DNA of 64,000 nucleotides, taken from the NCBI RefSeq assembly GCF_002026305.1, contig NZ_MVAB01000001.1:1966001-2030000 (forward strand), read 5' to 3'. The notes below the pieces were generated by a model, which was not told the DNA's origin, did not search any database, and worked only from the letters and a program-made list of their open reading frames with translations. Shown in pieces: positions 23,535-32,953 of the stretch. The position numbers and the translations under genes were made by a program. The first letter of the stretch is position 1. Each line of letters begins with the position of its first letter. This DNA is from Vagococcus martis. GTDB lineage: Bacteria > Bacillota > Bacilli > Lactobacillales > Vagococcaceae.

Positions 23535-25016
23535 ATGACAAAAAATAAATTTAATCTTTTCGGAATCGATGAGTCAATTATTAATGCACTTGACGTTTTA
23601 GGCTATACCTCACCAACTGAGGTGCAAAAAGAAGTGGTTCCTTTGTTACTTGAAAAAAAAGATATCGTGGTTCAATCTCAGACTGGTAGTGGAAAAACAG
23701 CGGCATTTGGTATTCCTGTATGTGATACTGTTGAATGGGAAGAACGATACCCACAAGTTTTGATACTAACACCAACTAGAGAACTCGCTACACAAATCCA
23801 AGATGAATTATTCAATATTGGTCGATATAAACGTTTAAAAGTAGTGAGTTTATTTGGTAAAAGTTCTTATCAAATGCAAGTCAAACAACTTAAGCAACGA
23901 ACACATATTGTAGTAGCAACGCCTGGTAGATTGTATGATCATATCATGCAAAAAACGATCAACCTAAGTAAAATCAATCAAGTGATAATTGACGAGGCAG
24001 ATGAGATGTTTGCGATGGGATTTATCGAGCAACTTGATCAGATTATGCCGAGATTACCAAAGAAAAGAACGACCGCCCTGTTTTCAGCAACAATGCCTGA
24101 TGCAGTGAAACGATTATCTAAAAAGTACCTACATAATCCAGTGTATGTTGAAATTAAAAAAACTGATGACCAAAAGAAACGTATTTCACAATATTATCAA
24201 TGGACAGCTGATGATGAAAAAAGCGCACAGTTTAAAGATACATTGATTGTTGAAAATCCTGAGACAAGTATTATCTTTTGTAATACTAAGATTATGGTTG
24301 AAGAGTTAACGAAGCAACTAAAAAATCTAGGTGTTAATTGTGAAATGTTACATGGTGGGATGGAACAACGAGATAGAACACGAGTGATTAAAGATTACAA
24401 ACGTGGATACATTCATTGTTTAGTCGCAACAGATGTCGCAGCTAGAGGGATTGACGTATCAGACATTAAGCTAGTTGTGAATTATGATATTCCTGATAAA
24501 GTTGAAACATATACGCATCGAATCGGTCGTACAGCTCGTTTTGAGAAAAGTGGGAAAGCCATATCATTTGTCAATTCGAAAGATAAATCCTCTTTTAAAG
24601 CGATTATGGCAAAAGAAGGCGATAGTCTTGAAGAGATGCGTCGTCCAAATCAAGAGTTAGTAAAAGAGATGAAACGTCCATTTTTAGATAGACAATTAGA
24701 ATCTCCAAAATTACGCAAAGAAAAAGGATTATCATTTAAAGAAGATATCATGAAAATTCATATCAATGCTGGAAAAAAACAAAAAATGCGCGCCGGTGAT
24801 ATTGTAGGAGCTTTGTGCCAAATTGATGGTATGACTGCTGATGATATTGGGGTGATTGATCTATTAGATATTTCAACTTTTGTTGATATATTAAATGGTA
24901 AAGGTGAGCTAGTTTTAAAAACGTTACAAACCAAACCTATTAAAGGCCGTTTACGAAAAGTTAACCAATCAAATATCACAAAATATGAGCAAGATTTACA
25001 AAAATATCAACGCTAA
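23535..25016 (+). CDS. DEAD-box RNA helicase with DbpA-type C-terminal domain
   Basis: A 493-residue helicase. The Q-motif region is NALDVLGYTSPTEVQ; Walker A SQTGSGKTAAFG, PTRELA, IDEADEMF, SATMP, ARGID and HRIGRTAR complete the catalytic motifs. The last 75 residues (KKQKMRAGDIVGALCQIDGM... IKGRLRKVNQ) match the DbpA/YxiN RNA-binding domain that in those proteins directs the enzyme to 23S rRNA. The ATG at 23535 follows GAAGGATGTTTAC; an earlier in-frame ATG is inside the ribosome site. It likely acts in large-subunit assembly. Confidence 0.94.
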   Translation: MTKNKFNLFGIDESIINALDVLGYTSPTEVQKEVVPLLLEKKDIVVQSQTGSGKTAAFGIPVCDTVEWEERYPQVLILTPTRELATQIQDELFNIGRYKRLKVVSLFGKSSYQMQVKQLKQRTHIVVATPGRLYDHIMQKTINLSKINQVIIDEADEMFAMGFIEQLDQIMPRLPKKRTTALFSATMPDAVKRLSKKYLHNPVYVEIKKTDDQKKRISQYYQWTADDEKSAQFKDTLIVENPETSIIFCNTKIMVEELTKQLKNLGVNCEMLHGGMEQRDRTRVIKDYKRGYIHCLVATDVAARGIDVSDIKLVVNYDIPDKVETYTHRIGRTARFEKSGKAISFVNSKDKSSFKAIMAKEGDSLEEMRRPNQELVKEMKRPFLDRQLESPKLRKEKGLSFKEDIMKIHINAGKKQKMRAGDIVGALCQIDGMTADDIGVIDLLDISTFVDILNGKGELVLKTLQTKPIKGRLRKVNQSNITKYEQDLQKYQR

Positions 25017-25042
25017 AAAGAGTCTTTTTAAGGCTCTTTTTC
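25015..25042 (+). terminator. Terminator after the helicase gene
   Basis: AAAAGAG and CTCTTTTT form a short stem around TCTTTTTAAGG, followed by a T-rich tract; it begins just past the stop codon. Confidence 0.65.
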
Positions 25043-25082
25043 CTTTTTTACGAATATAGTATTAAAGGAAGGTGTGACTTAT

Positions 25083-25436
25083 ATGTTGAATGGTTATATT
25101 TTATTATTTTTCCTTGGAGCCAGTTTGGCTTCTTTTTTTGTTTTAGTTGGTCAACGCACAAGAAATGGTCAGTCAATTGTACTACCAAAATCACATTGCA
25201 GTGTTTGTAGGCATGAGCTTTCATGGTATGAACTGGTTCCTGTTTTTTCTTTTTTATTTTTAAGAGGAAAATGTTTGTTTTGTTTTTCAACGATTCCAAG
25301 GCAAAGTATCTATTGGGAAGTTGTTTCCGGATTATTATTTATTTTATTATATTGTTTGTTGGAAAGTTTGAGTCTATTTATTGGTTTAAATGTGTTATGG
25401 TTTATAAGTGTCATAGTGATTAATTACAAAATATAA
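25083..25436 (+). pseudogene. Truncated type IV prepilin peptidase (ComC/PilD-like, N-terminal domain only)
   Basis: About 117 codons remain. The frame encodes the N-terminal methylase-like domain of A24 peptidases: a membrane helix, then CSVCRHELSWYELVPVFSFLFLRGKCLFC with the paired CxxC zinc sites, and IPRQSIYWEVVSG. The frame ends at ISVIVINYKI-stop, exactly where the first catalytic Asp motif (SD.K...IPD) would begin; functional ComC is about 220 residues. No continuation is readable in other frames before tdk. The product should lack peptidase activity, so DNA-uptake pilin processing would need another enzyme. The ATG at 25083 is chosen over a GTG nine bases earlier. Confidence 0.75.
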
Positions 25437-25562
25437 AACGGAGCCCATAACTGATTCTTAGTGAAAAATCTAATAATAATAGTAAAAAAACTGTTGATTT
25501 GATGATTTTTTTCGAAAATTACAGTATACTATCATAGGATAAACTAAGGAGAGTATGATGAA

Positions 25563-26159
25563 ATGGCTCAATTATTTTTTAAATATGGTGCAATGAATAG
25601 TGGGAAAACGATTGAAATTTTAAAAGTCGCACACAATTATGAAGAACAAAATAAACCAGTCGTGTTGATGACAAGTGGATTAGATACAAGAGATGAAATA
25701 GGTATCGTTTCAAGTCGTATAGGATTACGTCGTGAGGCTATTCCCATTTTTCATGATACAAATGTTTATGATACAGTGAGTAAGATGTGTAATAAACCAT
25801 ACTGTATATTGGTTGATGAATCGCAATTTCTAGAACAAGCTCATGTGGTACAATTTGCTAGAATTGTGGATGAACTTGATATTCCTGTGATGGCATTTGG
25901 CTTAAAAAATGATTTTAAAAATGAGTTATTCGAAGGCTCTAAATATTTATTATTATATGCAGATAAAATTGAGGAATTAAAAACGATTTGTTGGTTTTGT
26001 CATAAAAAAGCTACAATGAATCTAAGAATGGATAATAATAAACCTGTTTATACAGGTGAACAAATTCAAATAGGTGGCAATGAAGCTTACTACCCAGTTT
26101 GTCGTAAGCATTATGTGAATCCACCACTGTCAAATCGAAAGGATGAAGAAAATGTTTGA
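25563..26159 (+). CDS. tdk: Thymidine kinase
   Basis: A 198-residue type II thymidine kinase, which phosphorylates thymidine for salvage. The start [15 protein letters not shown] carries the P-loop; LVDESQFL is Walker B, and [13 protein letters not shown] with the later PVCRKHY supplies the zinc-binding cysteines of the lasso domain (ICWFCHKKA...). The ATG follows AAGGAGAGTATGATGAA. It heads a run of housekeeping genes (prfA, prmC, tsaC-like, glyA) with overlapping ends, as in many lactobacilli and enterococci. Confidence 0.97.
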   Translation: MAQLFFKYGAMNSGKTIEILKVAHNYEEQNKPVVLMTSGLDTRDEIGIVSSRIGLRREAIPIFHDTNVYDTVSKMCNKPYCILVDESQFLEQAHVVQFARIVDELDIPVMAFGLKNDFKNELFEGSKYLLLYADKIEELKTICWFCHKKATMNLRMDNNKPVYTGEQIQIGGNEAYYPVCRKHYVNPPLSNRKDEENV

Positions 26160-27222
26160 TCAATTACAAGCGATAGAAGACCGTTATGAAGAATTAGCGG
26201 AATTACTAAGTGACCCAGATGTCGTAAGTGACACGAAGCGTTTTATGGAGCTATCAAAAGAAGAAGCAGGAACACGTGAAACAGTTGACGTGTACCGCCG
26301 ATACAAAGAAGTCACTCAAGGCATTTCAGATACGGAAGAGTTATTAGGTGAAAAACTTGATGATGAGATGCAAGAGATGGCTAAAGAAGAGTTATCTGAA
26401 TTAAAAACTGAAAAAGAAGAATTAGAAGAACGTATTAAAATTCTTTTATTACCTAAAGACCCGAATGATGATAAAAATATTATCTTGGAGATCCGTGGTG
26501 CAGCAGGTGGAGATGAAGCCGCATTATTTGCTGGCGATTTATTTGAGATGTATCAAAGTTATTCACAAAATCAAGGATGGACGTTTGAAGTCATGGATGC
26601 CAACATCACTGATATTGGTGGATATAAAGAAGTCACTGTGATGATTACAGGAGACAGTGTCTTTTCAAAACTAAAATATGAAAGTGGCGCACATCGTGTA
26701 CAACGTGTTCCATCAACTGAATCTCAAGGTCGTGTTCACACGTCAACAGCAACAGTCGTTGTCTTACCTGAAGCAGAAGAAGTTGAGTTAGACTTAGAAG
26801 ACAAAGACATTCGTGTGGATATTTATCATGCAAGTGGAGCCGGTGGACAGCACGTCAATAAAACAGCTTCTGCCGTTCGTTTGACACATATTCCAACAGG
26901 GATTGTTGTAGCTATGCAGGATGAGCGTTCTCAGTTGAAAAATAGAGAAAAAGCGATGAAAGTGTTGCGTGCTAGAGTATATGATCAATTGCAACAAGAA
27001 AGCCGTAGTGAATACGATGCTAACCGTAAGTCAGCTGTTGGTACGGGAGATCGCTCTGAGCGTATTCGGACATATAACTTCCCACAAAATCGTGTGACGG
27101 ATCATAGAATTGGTTTGACCATTCAAAAATTAGACCAAATCTTAGCCGGAAAATTAGACGAAATTGTGGATGCGTTGATTATTTATGATCAAACAGCTCA
27201 ATTGGAGAAATTAAATGGATAA
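26152..27222 (+). CDS. prfA: Peptide chain release factor 1
   Basis: A 356-residue class I release factor recognising UAA and UAG. It begins [22 protein letters not shown]; the catalytic GGQ is in [20 protein letters not shown], and the anticodon-like tripeptide region lies in [20 protein letters not shown] (P-S-T, hence RF1 and not RF2). The start overlaps tdk by eight bases and has AAAGGATG upstream. It overlaps prmC, the enzyme that methylates its GGQ glutamine, also by eight bases. Confidence 0.98.
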   Translation: MFDQLQAIEDRYEELAELLSDPDVVSDTKRFMELSKEEAGTRETVDVYRRYKEVTQGISDTEELLGEKLDDEMQEMAKEELSELKTEKEELEERIKILLLPKDPNDDKNIILEIRGAAGGDEAALFAGDLFEMYQSYSQNQGWTFEVMDANITDIGGYKEVTVMITGDSVFSKLKYESGAHRVQRVPSTESQGRVHTSTATVVVLPEAEEVELDLEDKDIRVDIYHASGAGGQHVNKTASAVRLTHIPTGIVVAMQDERSQLKNREKAMKVLRARVYDQLQQESRSEYDANRKSAVGTGDRSERIRTYNFPQNRVTDHRIGLTIQKLDQILAGKLDEIVDALIIYDQTAQLEKLNG

Positions 27223-28054
27223 ACCTGTTACATATTTTGAAGTCCTGAAATGGGCTTCTTCTTTTTTAGAAGAGCATAATAAAGAAACGGAGATTGCTGA
27301 ATACCTATTGTTAGAATATAATAACTGGAATAAGACAAACCTCTTATTGCATTTCAATAAAGAAGTACCTGAAGAGATAGTGCATCGATTAAAAACTGAT
27401 TTAGTTAAGGTGAGTGAAAATTACCCGCCACAATATTTAATAGGGTCATGTGAATTTTATGGTGAACGTTTTGTTGTGTCAGAAGATACGTTGATTCCAA
27501 GACCTGAAACAGAAGAACTCGTTGAACTGTGTTTAACAGAAAATGATTTAACTAAAAAATCAGTTATTGATATTGGCACGGGTACAGGTGTTATTGCGAT
27601 TTCTCTGAAAAAAAATCGCCCTAACTGGGATGTAGTAGCCGTTGATTTATCATCAAGTGCTTTAGAAATTGCAAAGAAAAACGCATTACAACTAGATACA
27701 TCAATTGATTTTTATTTAGGGGATGCCTTAGAACCAGTCATGGATGAAACGTTTGATATTATCATCTCAAATCCACCTTATATTGGAGAAGACGAGTGGC
27801 CAGAGATGGATGAATCCGTTAGAACACATGAGCCTAAAATGGCTTTATTTGCTGATAATAAAGGATTAGCGATTTATGAAAAAATAGCTAAGGAATCAAC
27901 AAAGGTATTAAATGAAAAGGGTAAAATTTATTTAGAAATTGGCTACACACAAGGAATGAGTGTCTCACGACTTTTTGAAGAATACTTTCCGCAAAAAGTT
28001 GTAGAAGTAGTCAAGGATATGTCTGGTCATGATCGAATGATTAAAGTTTATTAA
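27215..28054 (+). CDS. prmC: Peptide chain release factor N5-glutamine methyltransferase
   Basis: A 279-residue SAM-dependent methyltransferase. The N-terminal helical domain (to about residue 85) is followed by [13 protein letters not shown], the SAM-binding [15 protein letters not shown] and the glutamine-holding NPPY in [14 protein letters not shown]. It methylates the GGQ glutamine of RF1 and RF2. The ATG lies inside the last codons of prfA, and the order prfA-prmC is conserved across Firmicutes. Confidence 0.97.
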   Translation: MDKPVTYFEVLKWASSFLEEHNKETEIAEYLLLEYNNWNKTNLLLHFNKEVPEEIVHRLKTDLVKVSENYPPQYLIGSCEFYGERFVVSEDTLIPRPETEELVELCLTENDLTKKSVIDIGTGTGVIAISLKKNRPNWDVVAVDLSSSALEIAKKNALQLDTSIDFYLGDALEPVMDETFDIIISNPPYIGEDEWPEMDESVRTHEPKMALFADNKGLAIYEKIAKESTKVLNEKGKIYLEIGYTQGMSVSRLFEEYFPQKVVEVVKDMSGHDRMIKVY

Positions 28055-28068
28055 AAGGAAGTGTAGGG

Positions 28069-29106
28069 ATGGAGACAAAAATCTATCATCAAGAAGACAT
28101 TAAACAAGCAGCACGTGTCATAAAACAAGGTGGTTTAGTATCGTTTCCAACAGAAACAGTTTATGGTTTGGGGGCAGATGCGACTAATAGTAAAGCAGTA
28201 AAAAAAGTCTATGCAGCAAAAGGAAGACCTAGCGATAACCCATTAATCGTTCATGTTGCTTCAAAAGAAATGGTTGCACAATATGTAAGTGGCATTTCTG
28301 ATAAGGCAAATCAATTAATGGAAACTTTTTGGCCAGGACCTTTAACACTTATACTACCGTTATCTGAGGAAGCCAATCTGTCGATTAGTATGACAGACCA
28401 ATTGGAAACAGCAGCATTTAGAATGCCAAATAATGATTTAACATTGTCATTAATACGTGAATCTAATCTGCCACTTGTTGGTCCAAGTGCTAATACATCA
28501 GGTAAACCATCCCCTACAACAGCTACACATGTGTTCAATGATTTAAATGGAAAAATTGAAGCCATATTAGATGATGGAGAATGTGAAGTAGGGATTGAGT
28601 CAACAGTTATAGACATGAGTCAATTAGATAAACCAACGATATTAAGACCTGGAGCTATCACAAAAGAAGAAATTGAAAAAATAATTGGGGAAGTATTGAT
28701 TGATACGCATCTTGTAGATGATAAACAAGCACCAAAATCACCAGGAATGAAGTATAAGCACTATTCACCTGACGCTGAGGTGATTATTGTTGATGGATCA
28801 ATTAATGACTGGAGACACGCGATTAACTATTATAAATCGCAACAAAAAAAAGTGGCGATTTTGTCAAGTCAAGCTATCTATGATGAATTAGATGATTATT
28901 CGGTATTTGCTCATTATATTTTATCTGAAAATAAAGACGTGAAATCAGCTATGCATCATTTGTTTAGCGGATTAAGACAATTAGATGCTGATTTATTGGG
29001 ACATGATGGTATTATTCTAGCTGAAGGATATGATGAAACCAGTGAAAATATGGGATATATGAATCGATTAAAAAAAGCAGCAAATCAAACATTTTTTAGA
29101 AAATAA
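28069..29106 (+). CDS. L-threonylcarbamoyladenylate synthase (Sua5/YwlC type)
   Basis: A 345-residue enzyme that makes threonylcarbamoyl-AMP for t6A37 of ANN-reading tRNAs. The YrdC domain (residues about 10-200) shows GGLVSFPTETVYGLGADA, KGRPSDNPLIVHV, TFWPGPLTLIL and GPSANTSGKPSPT. The Sua5-specific C-terminal domain (about 235-345) makes this the long YwlC/Sua5 form; SPGMKYKHYSPDAEV is its linker signature. The ATG follows AAGGAAGTGTAGGG, and it continues the prfA-prmC unit. Confidence 0.95.
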   Translation: METKIYHQEDIKQAARVIKQGGLVSFPTETVYGLGADATNSKAVKKVYAAKGRPSDNPLIVHVASKEMVAQYVSGISDKANQLMETFWPGPLTLILPLSEEANLSISMTDQLETAAFRMPNNDLTLSLIRESNLPLVGPSANTSGKPSPTTATHVFNDLNGKIEAILDDGECEVGIESTVIDMSQLDKPTILRPGAITKEEIEKIIGEVLIDTHLVDDKQAPKSPGMKYKHYSPDAEVIIVDGSINDWRHAINYYKSQQKKVAILSSQAIYDELDDYSVFAHYILSENKDVKSAMHHLFSGLRQLDADLLGHDGIILAEGYDETSENMGYMNRLKKAANQTFFRK

Positions 29107-29164
29107 ATAGTAATTATAAAGAAATATGGTACAATGGTATAAAAAATCGGGAGTGTGTTTGCAT

Positions 29165-30403
29165 ATGGATTATAAAAAAGAAGATGCTGTTTTATGGGAT
29201 GCAATTGCTAATGAAAAACAAAGACAACAAAAAACAATTGAATTAATTGCTTCAGAGAATTTCGTATCAGAAGCTGTTATGGCAGCTCAAGGAAGTGTGT
29301 TAACAAACAAATATGCTGAAGGATATCCTGGACGCAGATATTATGGTGGCTGTGAGTTTGTTGATGTAGTAGAAAATTTAGCAATTGATCGTGCGAAAGA
29401 TTTATTCCAAGCAGATTTTGCTAATGTTCAAGCTCATTCAGGTTCACAAGCTAATACAGCTGCTTATTTATCATTGGTTGAAGAAGGCGACACAGTGATG
29501 GGAATGGACCTAACAGCAGGTGGGCATTTAACTCATGGGTCTCCAGTAAACTTTAGTGGTAAAACATATAACTTTGTGTCATATGGCGTAGACCCAGTGA
29601 CAGAAGTGATTGATTATGAAGTGGTAAACATACTTGCAAGAAAACATCAACCAAAATTAATAGTTGCCGGAGCAAGTGCTTATTCACGTGATATTGATTT
29701 CAAGAAATTTAGAGAAATCGCTGATGGTGTTGGAGCAAAATTAATGGTTGATATGGCTCATATAGCCGGTCTTGTGGCAACAGGTTTACACCAAAATCCA
29801 GTTCCATATGCAGATGTTGTAACATCGACAACACACAAAACATTACGTGGGCCAAGAGGTGGTCTTATTTTAACAAACTCACCTGAATTAGCTAAAAAAA
29901 TCAATAGTGCTATTTTCCCTGGTATTCAAGGTGGACCTTTAGAGCATGTGCTTGCAGCTAAAGCTGTGGCTTTTAGAGAAGCATTATTACCTGAATTTAA
30001 AGACTATAGTAAACAAGTGCTAGCAAACGCTAAAGCAATGGCTAGAGTAATCAATCGAACCCCAGGATCTCGTTTAATTAGTGGCGATACAGATAATCAT
30101 TTATTATTAATTGATGTAACTGGTTTTGGCTTGACTGGTAAAGAAGCAGAAGCTATTTTAGATAGTGTTCATATCACTGTCAATAAAAATACGATTCCAT
30201 TTGAAAGTCAAAGTCCATTTGTGACAAGTGGTATTCGTATTGGAACGCCAGCAATTACAACACGTGGATTTAAAGAAGATGATGCAACAAAAGTCGCTGA
30301 ATTAATTGTTGAAGCACTAACATATCACGAAGAAGAAAGTGTTTTAGAAAAAGTCAGAAAAGAAGTAGTAGAGCTATTAAAAAGCCATCCACTTTATAAA
30401 TAA
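29165..30403 (+). CDS. glyA: Serine hydroxymethyltransferase
   Basis: A 412-residue pyridoxal-phosphate enzyme interconverting serine and glycine while charging tetrahydrofolate with a one-carbon unit. Marks are [20 protein letters not shown], the cofactor lysine in [15 protein letters not shown], and [14 protein letters not shown]. The true start is the ATG at 29165 ([12 protein letters not shown]), after GGGAGTGTGTTTGCAT; an upstream in-frame ATG adds 13 unlikely residues. It ends the tdk-prfA cluster and is followed by a terminator hairpin. Confidence 0.97.
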   Translation: MDYKKEDAVLWDAIANEKQRQQKTIELIASENFVSEAVMAAQGSVLTNKYAEGYPGRRYYGGCEFVDVVENLAIDRAKDLFQADFANVQAHSGSQANTAAYLSLVEEGDTVMGMDLTAGGHLTHGSPVNFSGKTYNFVSYGVDPVTEVIDYEVVNILARKHQPKLIVAGASAYSRDIDFKKFREIADGVGAKLMVDMAHIAGLVATGLHQNPVPYADVVTSTTHKTLRGPRGGLILTNSPELAKKINSAIFPGIQGGPLEHVLAAKAVAFREALLPEFKDYSKQVLANAKAMARVINRTPGSRLISGDTDNHLLLIDVTGFGLTGKEAEAILDSVHITVNKNTIPFESQSPFVTSGIRIGTPAITTRGFKEDDATKVAELIVEALTYHEEESVLEKVRKEVVELLKSHPLYK

Positions 30404-30446
30404 AATTTTGGCTCTTTGTCAAATTGGACTGATGAATTAAATTTGT

Positions 30447-30490
30447 AAGATGATGACTGTGAGAGTAATCTCATATTTATCATCTTTTTA
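30447..30490 (+). terminator. Terminator after glyA
   Basis: AAGATGAT and ATCATCTT pair, with an inner GAGA/TCTC stem, followed by TTTTTAA. Confidence 0.7.
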
Positions 30491-30514
30491 ATGACTTTAG
30501 TCAATTGAGCAGAA

Positions 30515-30738
30515 ATCGTGCGAGACAGAAAAATCACGCGTATTGCGCGTGGAAGAAATAGCTTTAGCGTTAAGAAACTCCTTTCGATATACTAAAAAGT
30601 GGCTACCAACCACAATAAGAATATTGAAAGGAGTTTCTTTATGTTTAATGACGATAAAAGTTTAGCACATACAGGATGGAATTGTAAGTATCATTTAGTA
30701 GTTACTCCAAAATACCGAAGGAAAGCAATATATGGGTT
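30515..30738 (+). mobile_element. 5' fragment of an IS200/IS605-family element
   Basis: The region holds the element's 5' end and the first 35 or so codons of a TnpA-type transposase from the ATG at 30641 (MFNDDKSLAHTGWNCKYHLV, then TPKYRRKAIYG, with the family's H-x-V-V region). Before it, GAAACTCCTTTC (30579-30590) and GAAAGGAGTTTC (30625-30636) are perfectly complementary; the second contains the ribosome site, matching the translation-blocking hairpin known for IS200. The catalytic HUH and Tyr parts are lost at the junction with ISL3 sequence near 30738. Confidence 0.75.
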
Positions 30739-31177
30739 TATTTCTTCTCGAATAAAGTGGCTAAGTGTTGCCCATTATCCAACCTATCATTTATTAAAGA
30801 AACAACGGTTCCTTTGTCGTGAATGTCACACTTCTTTTCTAGCTGAATCTTTATAAATTGATAAGCACTGTTTTATCGCTAACAGAGTGAAACAATCTAT
30901 TGGCATGGAGTTGTCCGATCCTGTCTCATTGAAAGACTTAGCTAAAAGACATTTTGTATCAACTACTACAATCAGTAAAATTCTTAATTTATTAGGAAAA
31001 GAGCTGTCAAATAACTTTACTGATTTGCCCCAAAACTTGTGTTTTGATGAATTTACATCTGTCAAAAATAAACAAGGTAAATATAGTTTTATCTATTCAG
31101 ATTCTGTTTCACATCAAATCATTGATATTTTGCCTGATAATAAATCTCATACATTGGAGAGTCACTTCTCAAAAATA
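30739..31177 (+). pseudogene. ISL3-family transposase remnant fused to the IS200 fragment
   Basis: In frame with the IS200 fragment, FISSRIKWLSVAHYPTYHLL and FLCRECHTSFLAESL correspond to the zinc-ribbon N-terminal part of ISL3 transposases. A TAA at 30854-30856 interrupts the frame; it then resumes in the same phase with KHCFIANRVKQSIGMELS, the HTH DLAKRHFVSTTTISKILNLL, and the start of the DDE domain (CFDEFTSVKNKQGKYSFIYSD). Both ends are missing; a complete ISL3 transposase has about 400 residues. Inactive. Confidence 0.8.
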
Positions 31178-31178
31178 A

Positions 31179-31250
31179 AGATTTAAAAATGATATTTTCA
31201 TTCTTAAATCCTTATTTCTTTATCTTAGAGACTTTTGGGTCAGCCTCTTT
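31179..31250. repeat. Partial copy of an intergenic hairpin repeat
   Basis: A hairpin (AATAAAGATTTAA... with ...TTAAATCCTTATT) is followed by GACTTTTGGGTCAGCCTCTTT at 31230-31250, identical over 21 bases to 40431-40451 in the element after manA. The matching left end is missing here, apparently lost where the ISL3 remnant abuts. It overlaps the last codons of the pgpA-like gene and may act as its terminator. Confidence 0.65.
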
Positions 31251-31746
31251 CGTTTAGTCGATCAGGTTCAGAGTGAGCCAGACGACTTGCAGCAGCGGCC
31301 GCGATAGCTCCGACAATATCATCTAAAAAGGTATGAACTTGATTGCCTTCATGTGAATTCAATTTTTCTAAAATCCCTGGTTTGACTTTATCTATATAAC
31401 CATAGTTAGTAAAACCGATTGAACCGTATATATTAACAATAGATAGTGCTAATATTTCATCAATGCCATATAAACCTTCATCAGTTTCAAGAATTTCTTG
31501 TAAAGGTTCTAACACTTGATGATTTTCTGCGGCGATATCCAGTTGAATCCCTGTTAAAATAGCATTTTGAACTTCTCGTTTATTTAAAACAGCTTCAACA
31601 TTTTCTAAACACATATCAAGAGTTAAATCTTGTACATATTTTTCTTGAAGAAAGTAAACTAGTTCTGCTATGTCCTTAATTGTTACACCACGATCTAATA
31701 ATAATTGTCGAGACATTTTTTTTAGTGTTTCTTTTTTTATTGTCAT
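31240..31746 (-). CDS. Phosphatidylglycerophosphatase A-like protein (YutG/PgpA family)
   Basis: A 168-residue protein of the PgpA family, which dephosphorylates phosphatidylglycerophosphate in anionic lipid synthesis. Recognisable parts are GVTIKDIAELVYFLQEKY, DEGLYGIDEILALSIVNIYGSIGFTNYGY and VHTFLDDIVGAIAAAAASRLAH, the latter with the conserved Asp pair. The YutG-like form lacks the membrane helices of proteobacterial PgpA. The last four residues (NERG) and stop codon are encoded by the intergenic repeat, suggesting the end was altered by its arrival. The ATG follows AAGAAGGTGACATA. Confidence 0.85.
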   Translation of the reverse strand: MTIKKETLKKMSRQLLLDRGVTIKDIAELVYFLQEKYVQDLTLDMCLENVEAVLNKREVQNAILTGIQLDIAAENHQVLEPLQEILETDEGLYGIDEILALSIVNIYGSIGFTNYGYIDKVKPGILEKLNSHEGNQVHTFLDDIVGAIAAAAASRLAHSEPDRLNERG

Positions 31747-31813
31747 TATGTCACCTTCTTAATTCGTATTGTTAACTAGTATAACCTAGTGTTAGAGTTG
31801 TAACAAGTATGAA

Positions 31814-32803
31814 TTATTGGTCAAATAAACTAGTACTGTGCATCGGTTGAATACGTTCTTTAGGATTTATGTGGTTTACTGCATGATTAACGGCAATCGG
31901 AGCTTCACCAAATCCAGTTGCGATGAGTTCAACTTTCCCATCATACGTTGAAATATCCCCAATCGCAAAAATCCCTTCAACAGACGTTCTAGTAGCAGAA
32001 TCCGTTACAATTGATTGACGCGTTAATTTTATTGGCCAATTTTTTATTGGCCCTAGTGAAGAAGAAAAACCATAATTAACGAGTAAATCAGATACGTCTA
32101 TCGTTTTTGACTCATCTTTTTTTGGATTAAATAAGGTAACACCTGTTAATTGTTGTTCATCTCCATGTAATTCTTGAATAACAAAGGGTGTTTCAATGTC
32201 GACACTGGATTGTTCTAATAAGCTGATACTATGTTCGTGTGCTCTAAACGTTGGACGACGATGAACCAGTTTGACAGATTTAGCAACATCTTCAAGCATC
32301 AATGCCCAATCAACTGCTGAATCACCACCACCACAAATCATGATATCTTTTCCTCTAAATTGTTCCATGTCAGTCACAAAATAGTGTAGGCCTTTTCCTT
32401 CATAATACTCATGACCTTCAGTTGTTAATCGTTTTGGTTGAAACGCCCCATTACCGGCAGCGATAATCACTGTTTTGGAATAGTGCGAGCCTTTTTTGGT
32501 GATGAGTTTAAACATGTCATCTTCTTTTTCTATTTGTAACACTTCTTCATCCAAACAAATCGTTTGATCAAACGGTTTAATTTGTTCAACTAATTGATCG
32601 ACTAATTGTTGTGCTTTGATATTTGGAAATCCTGCTACATCATAAATGAGTTTTTCCGGATAAAGTAAACTAAGTTGTCCTCCAAGTTGTGGTAGAGATT
32701 CAATAATTTTAGTTTTAGCTTGTCTCATTCCTGCATAAAAAGCAGCAAAAATCCCAGCAGGTCCACCACCAATAATTGTAATATCATATATTTCTTTTGT
32801 CAT
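31814..32803 (-). CDS. Ferredoxin/flavodoxin-NADP+ reductase (YumC type, thioredoxin-reductase-like)
   Basis: A 329-residue flavoprotein. [20 protein letters not shown] binds [17 protein letters not shown] binds NADPH, and [32 protein letters not shown] is the second FAD site. No CxxC redox pair is present, which separates it from thioredoxin reductase and fits the YumC class. The ATG at 32803 follows AAAGGAGTTACA; an upstream extension through the operator region is rejected. It is transcribed divergently from the TetR gene and shares the palindromic region at 32891, so it may be co-regulated. Confidence 0.93.
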   Translation of the reverse strand: MTKEIYDITIIGGGPAGIFAAFYAGMRQAKTKIIESLPQLGGQLSLLYPEKLIYDVAGFPNIKAQQLVDQLVEQIKPFDQTICLDEEVLQIEKEDDMFKLITKKGSHYSKTVIIAAGNGAFQPKRLTTEGHEYYEGKGLHYFVTDMEQFRGKDIMICGGGDSAVDWALMLEDVAKSVKLVHRRPTFRAHEHSISLLEQSSVDIETPFVIQELHGDEQQLTGVTLFNPKKDESKTIDVSDLLVNYGFSSSLGPIKNWPIKLTRQSIVTDSATRTSVEGIFAIGDISTYDGKVELIATGFGEAPIAVNHAVNHINPKERIQPMHSTSLFDQ

Positions 32804-32890
32804 GTGTAACTCCTTTACTAAATCAATACCCAAAGTATAAATGACATGTTTAGATAAATAAACTATTTTGAATTTTAAAGTGTTTTTAAT

Positions 32891-32937
32891 TGATTTATGA
32901 CATGGTGTCATATATAATGACACCATGTCATAAATCA
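32891..32937. promoter_or_regulatory. 47-bp palindromic operator containing the tetR-type promoter
   Basis: Two perfectly complementary 21-base arms (TGATTTATGACATGGTGTCAT and its inverse) flank ATATA. The forward promoter TTGATT (32890-32895) and TATAAT (32913-32918), 17 bases apart, is almost wholly inside. A bound TetR dimer or pair of dimers would block it. Core half-site TGACATGGTGTCA is itself a partial palindrome (TGACA...TGTCA). Confidence 0.85.
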
Positions 32938-32953
32938 GTTAGGAGATAAATTT

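Noticed and set aside
30641-30856. Functional transposase of 72 residues
   Set aside because: It fuses parts of two unrelated transposase families, lacks either catalytic centre and ends at a nonsense codon.
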